DNA of 30,685 nucleotides, taken from contig DATBDE010000079.1 in NCBI GenBank assembly GCA_036270095.1, forward strand, positions 1 to 30,685, written 5' to 3'. Positions 6,896 to 14,325 of this stretch are shown piece after piece; position 1 is the first letter of the stretch, and each line of letters begins with the position of its first letter. The stretch comes from DATBDE01 sp036270095. GTDB taxonomy: Bacteria; Actinomycetota; Thermoleophilia; Solirubrobacterales; Solirubrobacteraceae. The notes below the pieces were generated by a model. That model saw only the letters and a program-made list of their open reading frames with translations. It was not told the DNA's origin and made no database searches. The position numbers and the translations under genes were made by a program.

Positions 6896-7834
6896 ATGAC
6901 CTCGGTCGACACGCTCGACGCCACCCAGCGCGCCGTCATCCAGCTCGTGCTCAAGCAGGGCAAGAGCTACGACGAGATCGCCGCCATGCTCGGCCTCGAA
7001 TCCGGTGCCGTGCGCACTCGCGCCGTGGACGCGCTGGAGGCCCTTGGCCCGTCCAGCGCGGGCCTGACGGCGAGCCGCCGCGCCGAGGTCGCCGACTACC
7101 TCCTGGGCCAGCAGGGCGACGCCGAGGCCGACGAGACGCGCGACTACCTGGCCGACTCGGCCGGGGCGCGCGCCTGGGCCCGCAGCGTGTCCGCCGAGCT
7201 GCGCCCCCTGGGCGGCACCGACCTGCCCGAGATCCCCGACCAGGCCCGCCGCGACCGCGACGAGGTCGACGACGACGGCGGCGAGCCGCTGCGCCAGGAC
7301 GGGCCCCGGCGCTCGTCGCGCATGGGCGGCATCCTGCTGCTCGCCGGCGTGGCCGTGATCGCCGCCGTCGTGGTCATCCTGCTCGTCACCGGCGGGGGCG
7401 ACGACTCCAGCACCACGACCACGGCCGCCTCGACCCCGACCGCCACCCCGCAGCAACGGCAGCAGCAGGCCCAGACCAGCGCGCAGCCCACGCCGATCGC
7501 GCAGATCAACCTCCACGCGGCCAATGGCTCGGGCGCCGTGGGCGTCGCTCAGGTGCTGGCGACCGGCCAGCAGCGCGGCCTGGCAATCCTGGGGCAGAAG
7601 CTCGCCCCGTCGACCAAGAACGGCGCCTACGCGGTGTGGCTGTACAGCTCGCCGACCAAGGCCAAGCTGCTCGGCTTTGTCGACCCGCCCGTGGGCAAGT
7701 CGGGGAAGTTCCAGAACGTGATCGCCGTGCCTAAGGGCGCCGAGCAGTACAACGAGCTCGTCGTGACCCGCGAGCAGGGCAACCCCAAGCAGCCGGGGAC
7801 GATCGTGCTGCGCGGGAAGCTGACCCTCAGCTAG
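6896..7834 (+). CDS. Sigma-region-4 HTH / transmembrane / RskA-like fusion protein
   Basis: Encodes 312 aa. Residues about 8-52 (LDATQRAVIQLVLKQGKSYD..., IAAMLGLESGAVRTRA) form a helix-turn-helix like sigma-70 region 4. Residues about 57-110 are helical and resemble the cytoplasmic part of anti-sigma factors (ADYLLGQQ). An acidic linker follows, then one transmembrane helix (about 144-165), a Thr/Gln/Pro-rich stalk and an extracytoplasmic domain (about 205-312) like the C-terminus of anti-sigma-K RskA (GAYAVWLYSSP, IAVPKGAEQ, ELVVTRE). Known sigma and RskA proteins are separate; here HTH and sensor-like domain share one chain, with no sigma region 2. It may be a membrane-bound one-component regulator or an anti-sigma factor whose HTH mimics region 4. 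Its last 8 bp overlap the convergent FAD oxidase gene. Confidence 0.75.
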   Translation: MTSVDTLDATQRAVIQLVLKQGKSYDEIAAMLGLESGAVRTRAVDALEALGPSSAGLTASRRAEVADYLLGQQGDAEADETRDYLADSAGARAWARSVSAELRPLGGTDLPEIPDQARRDRDEVDDDGGEPLRQDGPRRSSRMGGILLLAGVAVIAAVVVILLVTGGGDDSSTTTTAASTPTATPQQRQQQAQTSAQPTPIAQINLHAANGSGAVGVAQVLATGQQRGLAILGQKLAPSTKNGAYAVWLYSSPTKAKLLGFVDPPVGKSGKFQNVIAVPKGAEQYNELVVTREQGNPKQPGTIVLRGKLTLS

Positions 7835-9407
7835 GCAGCAGCTTCCCGGGGTTGAGGATCCCGGCCGGGTCGAGCTCGGCCTTCATGGCTCGCAGCAGCG
7901 CGACGCCCGTGGGGCCGATCTCCGCCTCCAGGTAGGCCGCGTGGTCGCGGCCGATCGCGTGGTGGTGGGTGATGGTGGCGCCCTGCGCGACGATCGCCTC
8001 GCCCGCCGCCGCCTTGGCCGCCTGCCACTGCGCGACCTCATCGCCCTGCTCCTGGCGGGCGATCACGGTGAAGTACAGGGACGCGCCCACGGAATAGAGG
8101 TGGGAGACGTGGCAGAGCACGACCGGCGTCGTGCCCCGGGCTTCGAGCGCGCCACGCAGGGCGGCGGCGACGGCGTCGTGGAGCGCGTGCAGGCCGGTCC
8201 AGGTCGTGGCCGTCTCCAGCGTCTCGGCCAGCACGCCGTGGTCGAGCAGGGAGTCGCGCAGGTACGGCCCGTCGTAGCGCCCGCGGTTCCAGGCCGCGCC
8301 CGGATCGCGGCCGAGGGCGCCGCCGCCGGTGCGCTCGAGCACCCGCGCCGATGCGGCCCGGCGGCGCTCGACGTCGCGCTCGCCACCCTCCCAGCCCACG
8401 ATGGCCAGGCAGCCCTGCACCGAGGCGCCCGCCACGGCCGCGTTGACGGCGGTCTCGGCCTCGTCGGAGAGCCGCGCGACATCCGGCGAGACGTGCTCCT
8501 GCTCGAGCGCGCGGAAGGCCTCGGCCCCGGCCTCGAAGGAGGCGAACGACCAGCCCTCGTAGTGGCGCACCTCCGGGCGCGGACGCACCGACAGCGCCGC
8601 CTCGGTGACCACGCCGAGCGTCCCCTCCGAGCCCGCCACGACCTCGCGCAGGTCGGGCCCGGCCGCGTTGCGCGTGCGCACCGGCAGGGCCAGCCTGGCC
8701 CCGGGCGCCACCAACGTGACCCCGCGCACGAGCTCGTCGACGCGCCCGTAGCCGGTCGAGGCCTGACCGGCCGAGCGCGTGACCACCATCCCGCCCAGGC
8801 TCGCGTACTCCCACGACTGCGGGAAGTGGCCGAGCGTGTAGCCGCGCTCGTTCAGCGCCCGCTCCACCGCCGGGCCGCGCATGCCCGCGCCGAGCACGGC
8901 CACGAGCGAGCGCTCGTCGAGGGCGCTGAGGCCGGAGAGCCTCTCAAGGTCGAGCGCAACCACCGCCCCGAAGTCACCGCGGAACGGCTCTACCCCCCCG
9001 ACAACGCTCGTCCCGCCACCGAACGGCACCACGGCCACGCCGGCGCCGGCACACACGCGCAGCGTCTCGCCCACCGCGGCCGCGTCCCCGGGCACGACCA
9101 CCGCGTCCGGCGCGGGGGTGCCGTCGCCCGCGCGCAGGCCCACGAGGTCGAGGTACGACTTCCCGGCCGCGTGGACGACCCGGGCGAGCCGGTCGTCGTA
9201 CACGGCCGCCACGCGCGCCAGGCGGTCGCGCACGCCTTCGGGCAGCGCCGGGTCGGGCAGGCGCACGTCCTCCAGCGCCACCGCCCGGCGCCGCGCCTCC
9301 GGGTCGACGCCGAGCGCGCTCAGCAGCGGCGCCGCCGCGGCGGGCAGCTCGCGCGGCGCGGCGTCGGCCGGGCCCCAGCCCGACCAGCGCGGGGCCTCAT
9401 CCCACAA
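7827..9407 (-). CDS. FAD-binding oxidase, alkyl-dihydroxyacetonephosphate synthase-like
   Basis: Encodes 526 aa of the vanillyl-alcohol-oxidase/PCMH FAD family. An N-terminal WSGWG segment, an FAD-binding half (PFGGGTSVVGG, then TRSAGQASTGYGRVDEL) and a C-terminal half with HVSHLYSVGASLYFT, THHHAIGRDH and LDPAGILNPGKLLPS match alkyl-DHAP synthase (AGPS). In eukaryotes AGPS swaps the acyl chain of acyl-DHAP for a fatty alcohol to make ether lipids; the His-rich and Tyr-containing C-terminal motifs used in that reaction are present. The bacterial substrate is unproven, and D-lactate-type oxidation is the alternative. The start is a TTG inside the end of the SRPBCC gene (11-bp overlap), suggesting translational coupling at the end of the rsiG operon. 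The 3' end overlaps the convergent fusion gene by 8 bp. Confidence 0.85.
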   Translation of the reverse strand: MWDEAPRWSGWGPADAAPRELPAAAAPLLSALGVDPEARRRAVALEDVRLPDPALPEGVRDRLARVAAVYDDRLARVVHAAGKSYLDLVGLRAGDGTPAPDAVVVPGDAAAVGETLRVCAGAGVAVVPFGGGTSVVGGVEPFRGDFGAVVALDLERLSGLSALDERSLVAVLGAGMRGPAVERALNERGYTLGHFPQSWEYASLGGMVVTRSAGQASTGYGRVDELVRGVTLVAPGARLALPVRTRNAAGPDLREVVAGSEGTLGVVTEAALSVRPRPEVRHYEGWSFASFEAGAEAFRALEQEHVSPDVARLSDEAETAVNAAVAGASVQGCLAIVGWEGGERDVERRRAASARVLERTGGGALGRDPGAAWNRGRYDGPYLRDSLLDHGVLAETLETATTWTGLHALHDAVAAALRGALEARGTTPVVLCHVSHLYSVGASLYFTVIARQEQGDEVAQWQAAKAAAGEAIVAQGATITHHHAIGRDHAAYLEAEIGPTGVALLRAMKAELDPAGILNPGKLLPS

Positions 9408-9840
9408 CGGCCCGCTCCAGCGACTCGAGCGCCTCGTCCAGCGTGCGCTTGGCCGCGCCGCGGAACATGAAGCCGCCCAGGCGCGAGGCGCCGCGCAGCT
9501 TCTGGGCCAGCTCCATCGTGACCTCGGTGCCGCTGCCCTGCTCGGTCTCGGCCAGCGCGATCTCGACCTCGGAGGAACGCAGCAGGCGCTCGAACGGCGA
9601 GCCCTCGAGCTCTTGGGCGAAGCGCCGCCGCCGCGGCGCCTCCGAAGCCACGATCCGGTAGTCGGCGCGCACGTTGCGGCCCTTGGCGGTGGCCAGCACC
9701 ATGGTCCAGCGGTCGCCGCTCACGTCCTCGACCCGCGCGGCGCGCGGCCACCACCGCGGCAGGTGGTGGGGATCGGCGACCATGGCCCAGACCGCGTCGG
9801 TCGGGGCCTCGAGCGTGCGCCGCCGGCGCGTGATCGGCAC
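9397..9840 (-). CDS. SRPBCC (START/polyketide cyclase-like) protein
   Basis: Encodes 147 aa. The GTG at 9840 was chosen because GAGGGG lies just upstream, overlapping the apt stop, and because the family start (ITRRRRTLEAPTDAVWAMVADP) follows at once. DPHHLPRWWP and the later EVTMELAQKLRG region fit the SRPBCC superfamily, whose members bind hydrophobic ligands in a deep pocket. Function is unknown, but its position between apt and an AGPS-like enzyme, with overlap to the latter, could mean lipid handling. The 7-bp gap to apt indicates one transcript. Confidence 0.75.
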   Translation of the reverse strand: MPITRRRRTLEAPTDAVWAMVADPHHLPRWWPRAARVEDVSGDRWTMVLATAKGRNVRADYRIVASEAPRRRRFAQELEGSPFERLLRSSEVEIALAETEQGSGTEVTMELAQKLRGASRLGGFMFRGAAKRTLDEALESLERAVVG

Positions 9841-9847
9841 GGGCCCC

Positions 9848-10372
9848 TCACTCCTCGTCGTAGGCGACCAGGGCGTTGACGTCGAGGCCCTCGAGCCGGT
9901 CGCGGCCATGCAGGAAGGCGAGCTCGACCAGGAACGCGCAGCCGACGACCTCGGCGCCCATCTGGCGAGCGAGCGCGACCAGGGCGCTCGAGGTCCCGCC
10001 GGTGGCCAGCAGGTCGTCGTGGACGAGCACGCGCGAGCCGCCGGCCAGCGCGTCGGCGTGCACGTGCAGGGCGTCGACGCCGTACTCGAGCAGGTACTCG
10101 GACGAGACCGTGTCGGCCGGGAGCTTGCCCGGCTTGCGGGCGGGCACGAAGCCGGCGCCGAGCTCGCGCGCCAGCGCCCCGCCGAGGATGAAGCCGCGCG
10201 CCTCCGCGGCGACCACGAGGTCGACGTCGCGCGGCTTGGCCCACTGCGCGAGCCGGTGCACCGCCTCGTCGAAGGCAGGCGGATAGAGCAGCAGCGGCGT
10301 GATGTCCTTGAAGACGATCCCCGGCTTCGGGAAGTCGGGGATGTCCCTTATGTGGGCGCGGAGGTCAACCAG
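9848..10372 (-). CDS. apt: Adenine phosphoribosyltransferase
   Basis: Encodes 174 aa when read from CTG at 10372. It converts adenine and PRPP to AMP in purine salvage. The PRPP-binding loop is VLVHDDLLATGGTSSA; VVAAEARGFILGGALA and KPGKLP are typical Apt segments. The conserved N-terminus IRDIPDFPKPGIVFKDITPLL is encoded upstream of the first canonical start (GTG at 10261), and I find no in-frame ATG, GTG or TTG that would include it. CTG at 10372 overlaps the ftsR stop region, with GGAAG 4 nt before it, and gives normal Apt length. Starting at GTG 10261 would delete about 37 conserved residues. The gene overlaps ftsR by 8 bp. Confidence 0.88.
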   Translation of the reverse strand: MVDLRAHIRDIPDFPKPGIVFKDITPLLLYPPAFDEAVHRLAQWAKPRDVDLVVAAEARGFILGGALARELGAGFVPARKPGKLPADTVSSEYLLEYGVDALHVHADALAGGSRVLVHDDLLATGGTSSALVALARQMGAEVVGCAFLVELAFLHGRDRLEGLDVNALVAYDEE

Positions 10373-11135
10373 TGATCTTCCGCAGGTCCCGGATGAGTAG
10401 GAGGTGCTTGAGGTGCGAGGCGACGGCGGCCAGGTTCTCCAGCGTCTCGATCGCCTCCTTGCGACGGGCGGCGTTCCGCGAGCGCAGGGCCGGCTGGAGG
10501 AGCTGCTGCAGCAGCGCCGCCTCGCGATCCGCGGAGGTGCGGAACACCCGTAGGTTGCGCCCGGCGACGCCGTAGCGGGCGAGCTCGGTCACGGCGCGGA
10601 TGATCTCGCGTTCGGTCTCGTCGTACCACTGCGTGCCGTTGCGCTTCTCCCCCTTGATGACGCCGTAGTCCTCGAGCTCGGCCACGAGCTTGCCCTCGGC
10701 GCCGGTCTCCTCGAGCACGTCCTCGAGGCTGAAGGTCGCCCCCCGCTCCTTGACCCCCATCGAGGCCACGCGCCGCCCGCTGGTGCCCTCGCGCGCCGCG
10801 GTGGGCAGGTCGGCCTCGGTGCGCCCGCGCGCGAGCTCGTTGCGGATCACCCGCAGAGGCAGGAACTCGTCGCGCTGCAGGCGCAGGATCGTGCGCAGCC
10901 GGCCCAGGTCCTGCTGCGAGTAGAGCCGGTAGCCGCCGGGCGTGCGCTTGGGCTGCAGCAGCTTCTGGTCCTCGAGATAGCGGATCTTCGAGATCGAGAT
11001 CTCGGGGAACTCGGGCGTGAGCGCCTTGCAGACGGCGCCGATGGTCATCGCCTTGCCGCGCACGGAGGGCGGGCCGTCGGCGACGCCTGGGTCCGGGAGC
11101 TCGATCTCGGGCTGGATCTCTGAGGTCATGGTCAT
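10365..11135 (-). CDS. ftsR: MerR-family regulator FtsR
   Basis: Encodes 256 aa. The MerR-type winged helix-turn-helix lies at about residues 28-90 (TIGAVCKALTPEFPEISISK, then IRYLEDQKLLQPKRTPGGYR, where the wing is intact), followed by a second helical domain ending in HLLLIRDLRKITG. It matches actinobacterial FtsR (Rv1828-like), described in corynebacteria as an activator of ftsZ, and like Rv1828 it sits directly beside garA. The garA stop and ftsR ATG overlap in ATGA, so translation is coupled. A second ATG two codons later is also possible. Targets here are unknown. Confidence 0.85.
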   Translation of the reverse strand: MTMTSEIQPEIELPDPGVADGPPSVRGKAMTIGAVCKALTPEFPEISISKIRYLEDQKLLQPKRTPGGYRLYSQQDLGRLRTILRLQRDEFLPLRVIRNELARGRTEADLPTAAREGTSGRRVASMGVKERGATFSLEDVLEETGAEGKLVAELEDYGVIKGEKRNGTQWYDETEREIIRAVTELARYGVAGRNLRVFRTSADREAALLQQLLQPALRSRNAARRKEAIETLENLAAVASHLKHLLLIRDLRKITG

Positions 11136-11599
11136 CGGGTCAGGAACGAGAGCTTGTACTTGCCGATCTGGAGCTCGTCGCCGTCCTCCAGGCGCACCGA
11201 CTCCACCCGCCGCCGGTTGACGTAGGTGCCGTTCAGCGAGCCGCAGTCGTCGAGGTGGTAGCCGTCGGCGCGGCGGATGAGCAGGGCGTGATCGCGCGAG
11301 ACGGTCACGTCGTCGAGGAAGATGTCGGCGTCGGGGCGCCGGCCGATGCTCAGGCGGTCCCCGGAGAGCGCGAAGGACTCGCCCACGCGCCCGCCGCCGG
11401 CGCGGATGACGAGCGCCGCGCCCTGCGAGGTGACCTCGTCGAGGTCGACCGGCTTGAGCTCGCCGGTCTCGTCGATCGCGTAGGTCATCGTCGTCGAGTC
11501 CTCAGCCTCTTCCCCCGGGTGAAGGTAGGCGCCGCACTTCTGGCAGTAGTTCGCGCTCTCGTCGTTGACGAAGCCGCATTCCGGGCAGTGGAGAGCCAC
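11132..11599 (-). CDS. garA: GarA/OdhI-like FHA protein with N-terminal zinc ribbon
   Basis: Encodes 155 aa from a GTG at 11599. Residues 5-22 form a zinc ribbon (CxxC-x10-CxxC: C5, C8, C19, C22). Residues 35-40 hold STTMTY, aligning with the ETTSVF phosphorylation site of mycobacterial GarA. The FHA domain (about 65-155) has GRRPDADIFLDD, VTVSRDHA and GSLNGTYVNRRRV, nearly identical to GarA. Known GarA/OdhI bind 2-oxoglutarate dehydrogenase and glutamate enzymes, and are switched off when kinases (PknB/PknG) phosphorylate the Thr pair and the FHA domain folds onto it. The zinc ribbon is absent from mycobacterial GarA. The gene lies 17 bp after rsiG and overlaps ftsR by 4 bp. Confidence 0.88.
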   Translation of the reverse strand: MALHCPECGFVNDESANYCQKCGAYLHPGEEAEDSTTMTYAIDETGELKPVDLDEVTSQGAALVIRAGGGRVGESFALSGDRLSIGRRPDADIFLDDVTVSRDHALLIRRADGYHLDDCGSLNGTYVNRRRVESVRLEDGDELQIGKYKLSFLTR

Positions 11600-11616
11600 C
11601 CCGGACCCCGCCCTGG

Positions 11617-11871
11617 CTACTCGTCCGCCCCGGCGGGGACGCGTCCGGAGAGGATGTCGGTCAGCTTGGCCACGTCCGCGCCGGAGATGACTTCAAGTCC
11701 CTCCTCGTGCCTGCGCCGCAGCCGGTTGACCAGCTCCGCGCGGAGGATGTCGATCTTGCCGTGGAGGATCCGCCGCCGGTAGGAGATCTCCATCTCCTCG
11801 TCGGTGAGCTGCTGGATTAGGTCCTTGAGCTCCTGGTCGTTGAGCGAGCCAAGATCCGGAAAGGTGTCCAT
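11617..11871 (-). CDS. rsiG: RsiG-like c-di-GMP-responsive anti-sigma factor (single-motif form)
   Basis: Encodes 84 aa from an ATG at 11871, chosen for the GGAGG 4 nt upstream. The whole protein is predicted helical and matches the coiled-coil segment of RsiG (LTDEEMEISYRRRILHGKID, then ILRAELVNRL). RsiG of Streptomyces holds sigma-WhiG inactive when bound to c-di-GMP; each helix carries E-x3-S-x2-R-x3-Q-x3-D. Here one such motif is present at E26, S30, R33, H37, D41, with His where Gln is usual. Streptomyces RsiG has two motifs in one chain; a homodimeric single-motif form is known from Rubrobacter. Function as a c-di-GMP sensor is therefore likely, but the partner sigma factor is not in this window. 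Confidence 0.82.
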   Translation of the reverse strand: MDTFPDLGSLNDQELKDLIQQLTDEEMEISYRRRILHGKIDILRAELVNRLRRRHEEGLEVISGADVAKLTDILSGRVPAGADE

Positions 11872-11899
11872 GTGTCCTCCGGGCATTGGGCGGAGCGCG

Positions 11900-11930
11900 A
11901 GTATAGCCCCGCGAACCTCCCCGGGGTCAA
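11900..11930 (-). promoter_or_regulatory. Putative promoter of the rsiG-garA-ftsR-apt operon
   Basis: On the minus strand TTGACC (11930-11925) and TATACT (11905-11900) are separated by 19 bp, 28 bp upstream of the rsiG ATG. The -35 overlaps the pgsA stop codon. This is the best consensus-like vegetative promoter seen in the window, although the spacer is long. Confidence 0.45.
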
Positions 11931-12571
11931 GCTCGACTTGAGCGTTGCAGATGGAGTTGGCGCTGGCCGCTGCGCAGGTAGAGCGCCGTCGACCACAGCG
12001 TGAGCACCAGACCGGCGTAGAGGTTGACCAACGCAAGCCAGTGCACGCCGATGATGGCCCAGAACGGCGCGCCGAGCACCGGCCAGACCCCGAGGCGTCC
12101 GGGCCAGTTGATGGCCAGGTCGATGCCGTGCCGCATCCCGTAGCGCGCGACGACGAGCATGAACAGCTCGCGCGCGATGAGGATGGCGATGGCCCAGCGC
12201 GGCAGCAGCTCGTAGGACCAGCACGCGACCATGCCCGCGACGACCAGCAGCCGGTCCACGAACGGGTCGATGATCGTCCCCAGCCGCGAGTACTGCCCCA
12301 GGACCCGGGCGGCGATGCCGTCCAGGTAGTCGGAAAGGCCGAGGGCGAAGTAGAGGAGCGCCGCGGCCACCGAGTGACCGTCGTCGGTGCGGTAGACGAG
12401 CAGGAGGAAGACCGGGATGCCCAGCAGGCGCAGCGCGACGATCGCGTTGGGGATCGTCCACGGGTGCAGCGGCGCGCCGGCCTGTGTGGCTGGCGGCGCT
12501 GGCCCGGAGCGGTCGAGCCCGGACAGGCGGCGGAACGTCCGCCGCGGCGCGCTCAGCGGAGGCTTGCCCAC
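11927..12571 (-). CDS. pgsA: CDP-alcohol phosphatidyltransferase (PgsA-like)
   Basis: Encodes 214 aa with about five to six membrane helices. The family active-site motif D-x2-DG-x2-AR-x8-G-x3-D-x3-D is intact (SDYLDGIAARVLGQYSRLG, then TIIDPFVDR). Such enzymes join CDP-diacylglycerol to glycerol-3-phosphate, inositol phosphate or another alcohol in the inner membrane; the motif does not tell which, so phosphatidylglycerophosphate synthase is the likely but not the only reading. The GTG start at 12571 overlaps the end of proS by 19 bp; the N-terminal ~35 residues are Arg/Pro-rich and variable, so a later start is possible. Confidence 0.85.
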   Translation of the reverse strand: MGKPPLSAPRRTFRRLSGLDRSGPAPPATQAGAPLHPWTIPNAIVALRLLGIPVFLLLVYRTDDGHSVAAALLYFALGLSDYLDGIAARVLGQYSRLGTIIDPFVDRLLVVAGMVACWSYELLPRWAIAILIARELFMLVVARYGMRHGIDLAINWPGRLGVWPVLGAPFWAIIGVHWLALVNLYAGLVLTLWSTALYLRSGQRQLHLQRSSRA

Positions 12572-14244
12572 CGCTCGGCCACCGCGGCGGCAGCGCCCTC
12601 GAGCGGCACGCTCTCGGACTCGCGCCCGCGCCGGATCTGGACCTCGAGGGCGCCCGCCTCGAGCGTCCGCCGGCCCACGGTCACCCGTACGGGGCAGCCC
12701 AGGAGCTCGGCCACGGTGAACTTCTCCCCCGGGCCGGCGTCGCGGTCGTCGTAGAGGACCTCGAGCCCCGCCGCCCCGAGCTCGCGGTAGAGCCGCTCGG
12801 CCAGCTCGTGCTCGGGCGTGCCGGGCTGGCCCAGGCCGACGAGCTCCACGTCCCAGGGCGCGAGCGCACGCGGCCAGGAGATGCCGGCCTCGTCGGCGTA
12901 CTGCTCCACCGCCGCGGCGGCGATGCGCGCGGGGCCGATCCCGTAACAGCCCATCCAGATGAGCTGCTCCTGGCCGGACTCGTCGAGATAGGTGGCCCCG
13001 AGCGGCTCCGAATAGCGGGTGCCGAGCTTGAAGATGTTGCCGACCTCGATGGCGGGCTCGAGCCGGATCTGGGCGCCGTTGATGCGGTCGCCGGCCTCGA
13101 CCCGCCGCACGTCGCCGACCTCGAAGGTGAAGTCGCGGGCGGGGCGCACGCCGATCAGGTGACGGTCGGGCTCGTTGGCGCCCGCGACGTAGGTGCCGTC
13201 GGGGTCCACGGCGGCGTCGAGCAGGACGGAGACCCGCGTGCCCACCGGCCCGATGAAGCCGGGCGGGCCGATGCGCTCGACCACCTCGTCCGGATGGGCG
13301 GGGCGGAAGCCGCCGCCCAGCGCGTTGCCCAGCTTGACCTCGTTGACCCGATGGTCGCCGCGCACGACGACCATGCGCATGGCGCCGCTGTCGTCGAGCA
13401 CGATCGGGTAGGCCTTCAGCAGCGCGCCAGGCCCCACGCCCAGGGCCCCGGAGACCTGCTCGACCGTGGTCAGGCCCGGCGTGGCCTCGGGCATGGGCGC
13501 GTCGAGCGGGCGCGGCAGCTCCACCGGCTGGGGCTCGGCCGCGGCCACCTCAACGTTGGCGGCGTAGCCGGGCCCCAGCGCCACCTCGTTCTCCCCCGAC
13601 GCGGACGGGGCCATGTACTCGTGGGCGCCGCTGCCGCCCATCATCCCGACGTCGGACTCGACCCGGTACCACTCGAGGCCGGCGCGATCGAAGATGCGGT
13701 CGTAGGCCTCGATGTGCTTGGCGTAGCCCACGTCCAGGCCCTCGGGGTCGCGGTCGAAGGTGTAGGAGTCCTTCATGATGAACTCGCGCGTCCGCAGCAC
13801 CCCGGCGCGCGGGCGCGGCTCGTCCCGTTCCTTGGTCTGGATGTGGTAAAGGATCAGCGGCAGGTCCCGCCACGAGCGCACGGCGCTGGCCACATGGGAG
13901 GTGACGATCTCCTCCTCGGTCATGGCCAGGACCATCTCGGCGTCGCGCCGGTCGCGCAGGCGGAACAGCTCAGCGCCCACCGATTCGTAGCGGCCCGAGC
14001 GCTTCCAGTAGTCGGCCGGCAGCAGGACCGGCATGAGCATCTCCTGGCCGCCGATGGCGTCGATCTCCTCGCGCACGATCTGCTCCGCCTTGCGGTGCAC
14101 CCGCCACCCGGCGGGCAGCCACGACCACAGGCCGCTCCCGACCTGCCGGATCAGGCCCGCCCGGACCATGAGCTTGTGCGAGAGCGCCTCGGCGTCAGCG
14201 GGAGGCTCCCGCTCGGTCGGAAGGAACAGCGTGGACATTCGCAT
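12553..14244 (-). CDS. proS: Prolyl-tRNA synthetase
   Basis: Encodes 563 aa from ATG 14244 (GTG 14247 and ATG 14238 are alternatives). It charges tRNA-Pro. It is the bacterial ProS type with an insertion domain (about residues 225-390, HRVNEVKLGNALG in its core) between class II motifs 2 and 3, used in Escherichia coli for editing Ala-tRNA-Pro. Motif 2 is RTREFIMKDSYTF and motif 3 is MGCYGIGPARIAAA; the C-terminal anticodon domain ends in RWASLR. TAGCTT (14258-14253) lies 8 nt before the ATG and no Shine-Dalgarno is seen, so the mRNA may be leaderless. It is head-to-head with the glycoside hydrolase gene across about 80 bp and overlaps pgsA. Confidence 0.96.
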   Translation of the reverse strand: MRMSTLFLPTEREPPADAEALSHKLMVRAGLIRQVGSGLWSWLPAGWRVHRKAEQIVREEIDAIGGQEMLMPVLLPADYWKRSGRYESVGAELFRLRDRRDAEMVLAMTEEEIVTSHVASAVRSWRDLPLILYHIQTKERDEPRPRAGVLRTREFIMKDSYTFDRDPEGLDVGYAKHIEAYDRIFDRAGLEWYRVESDVGMMGGSGAHEYMAPSASGENEVALGPGYAANVEVAAAEPQPVELPRPLDAPMPEATPGLTTVEQVSGALGVGPGALLKAYPIVLDDSGAMRMVVVRGDHRVNEVKLGNALGGGFRPAHPDEVVERIGPPGFIGPVGTRVSVLLDAAVDPDGTYVAGANEPDRHLIGVRPARDFTFEVGDVRRVEAGDRINGAQIRLEPAIEVGNIFKLGTRYSEPLGATYLDESGQEQLIWMGCYGIGPARIAAAAVEQYADEAGISWPRALAPWDVELVGLGQPGTPEHELAERLYRELGAAGLEVLYDDRDAGPGEKFTVAELLGCPVRVTVGRRTLEAGALEVQIRRGRESESVPLEGAAAAVAERWASLR

Positions 14245-14252
14245 CACGCCGA

Positions 14253-14258
14253 AAGCTA
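14253..14258 (-). promoter_or_regulatory. -10-like hexamer of proS (leaderless type)
   Basis: TAGCTT on the minus strand, 8 nt before ATG 14244 and 5 nt before GTG 14247. The same hexamer precedes the His-rich peptide gene at 6169-6174. Confidence 0.35.
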
Positions 14259-14325
14259 CCGGCGCTCGGGGTCAATCGACCAGCTACCCTCGCCGACTCC
14301 CTGGGTTAGACCGGAGGACTGCCCA

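Noticed and set aside
9398..9400. ATG as start of the AGPS-like protein
   Set aside because: It is in the wrong frame; the family N-terminus needs the TTG at 9407.
12484..14325. Open frame upstream of the first glycoside hydrolase
   Set aside because: It is antisense to pgsA and proS; the signal peptide and ribosome site place the start at 14326.
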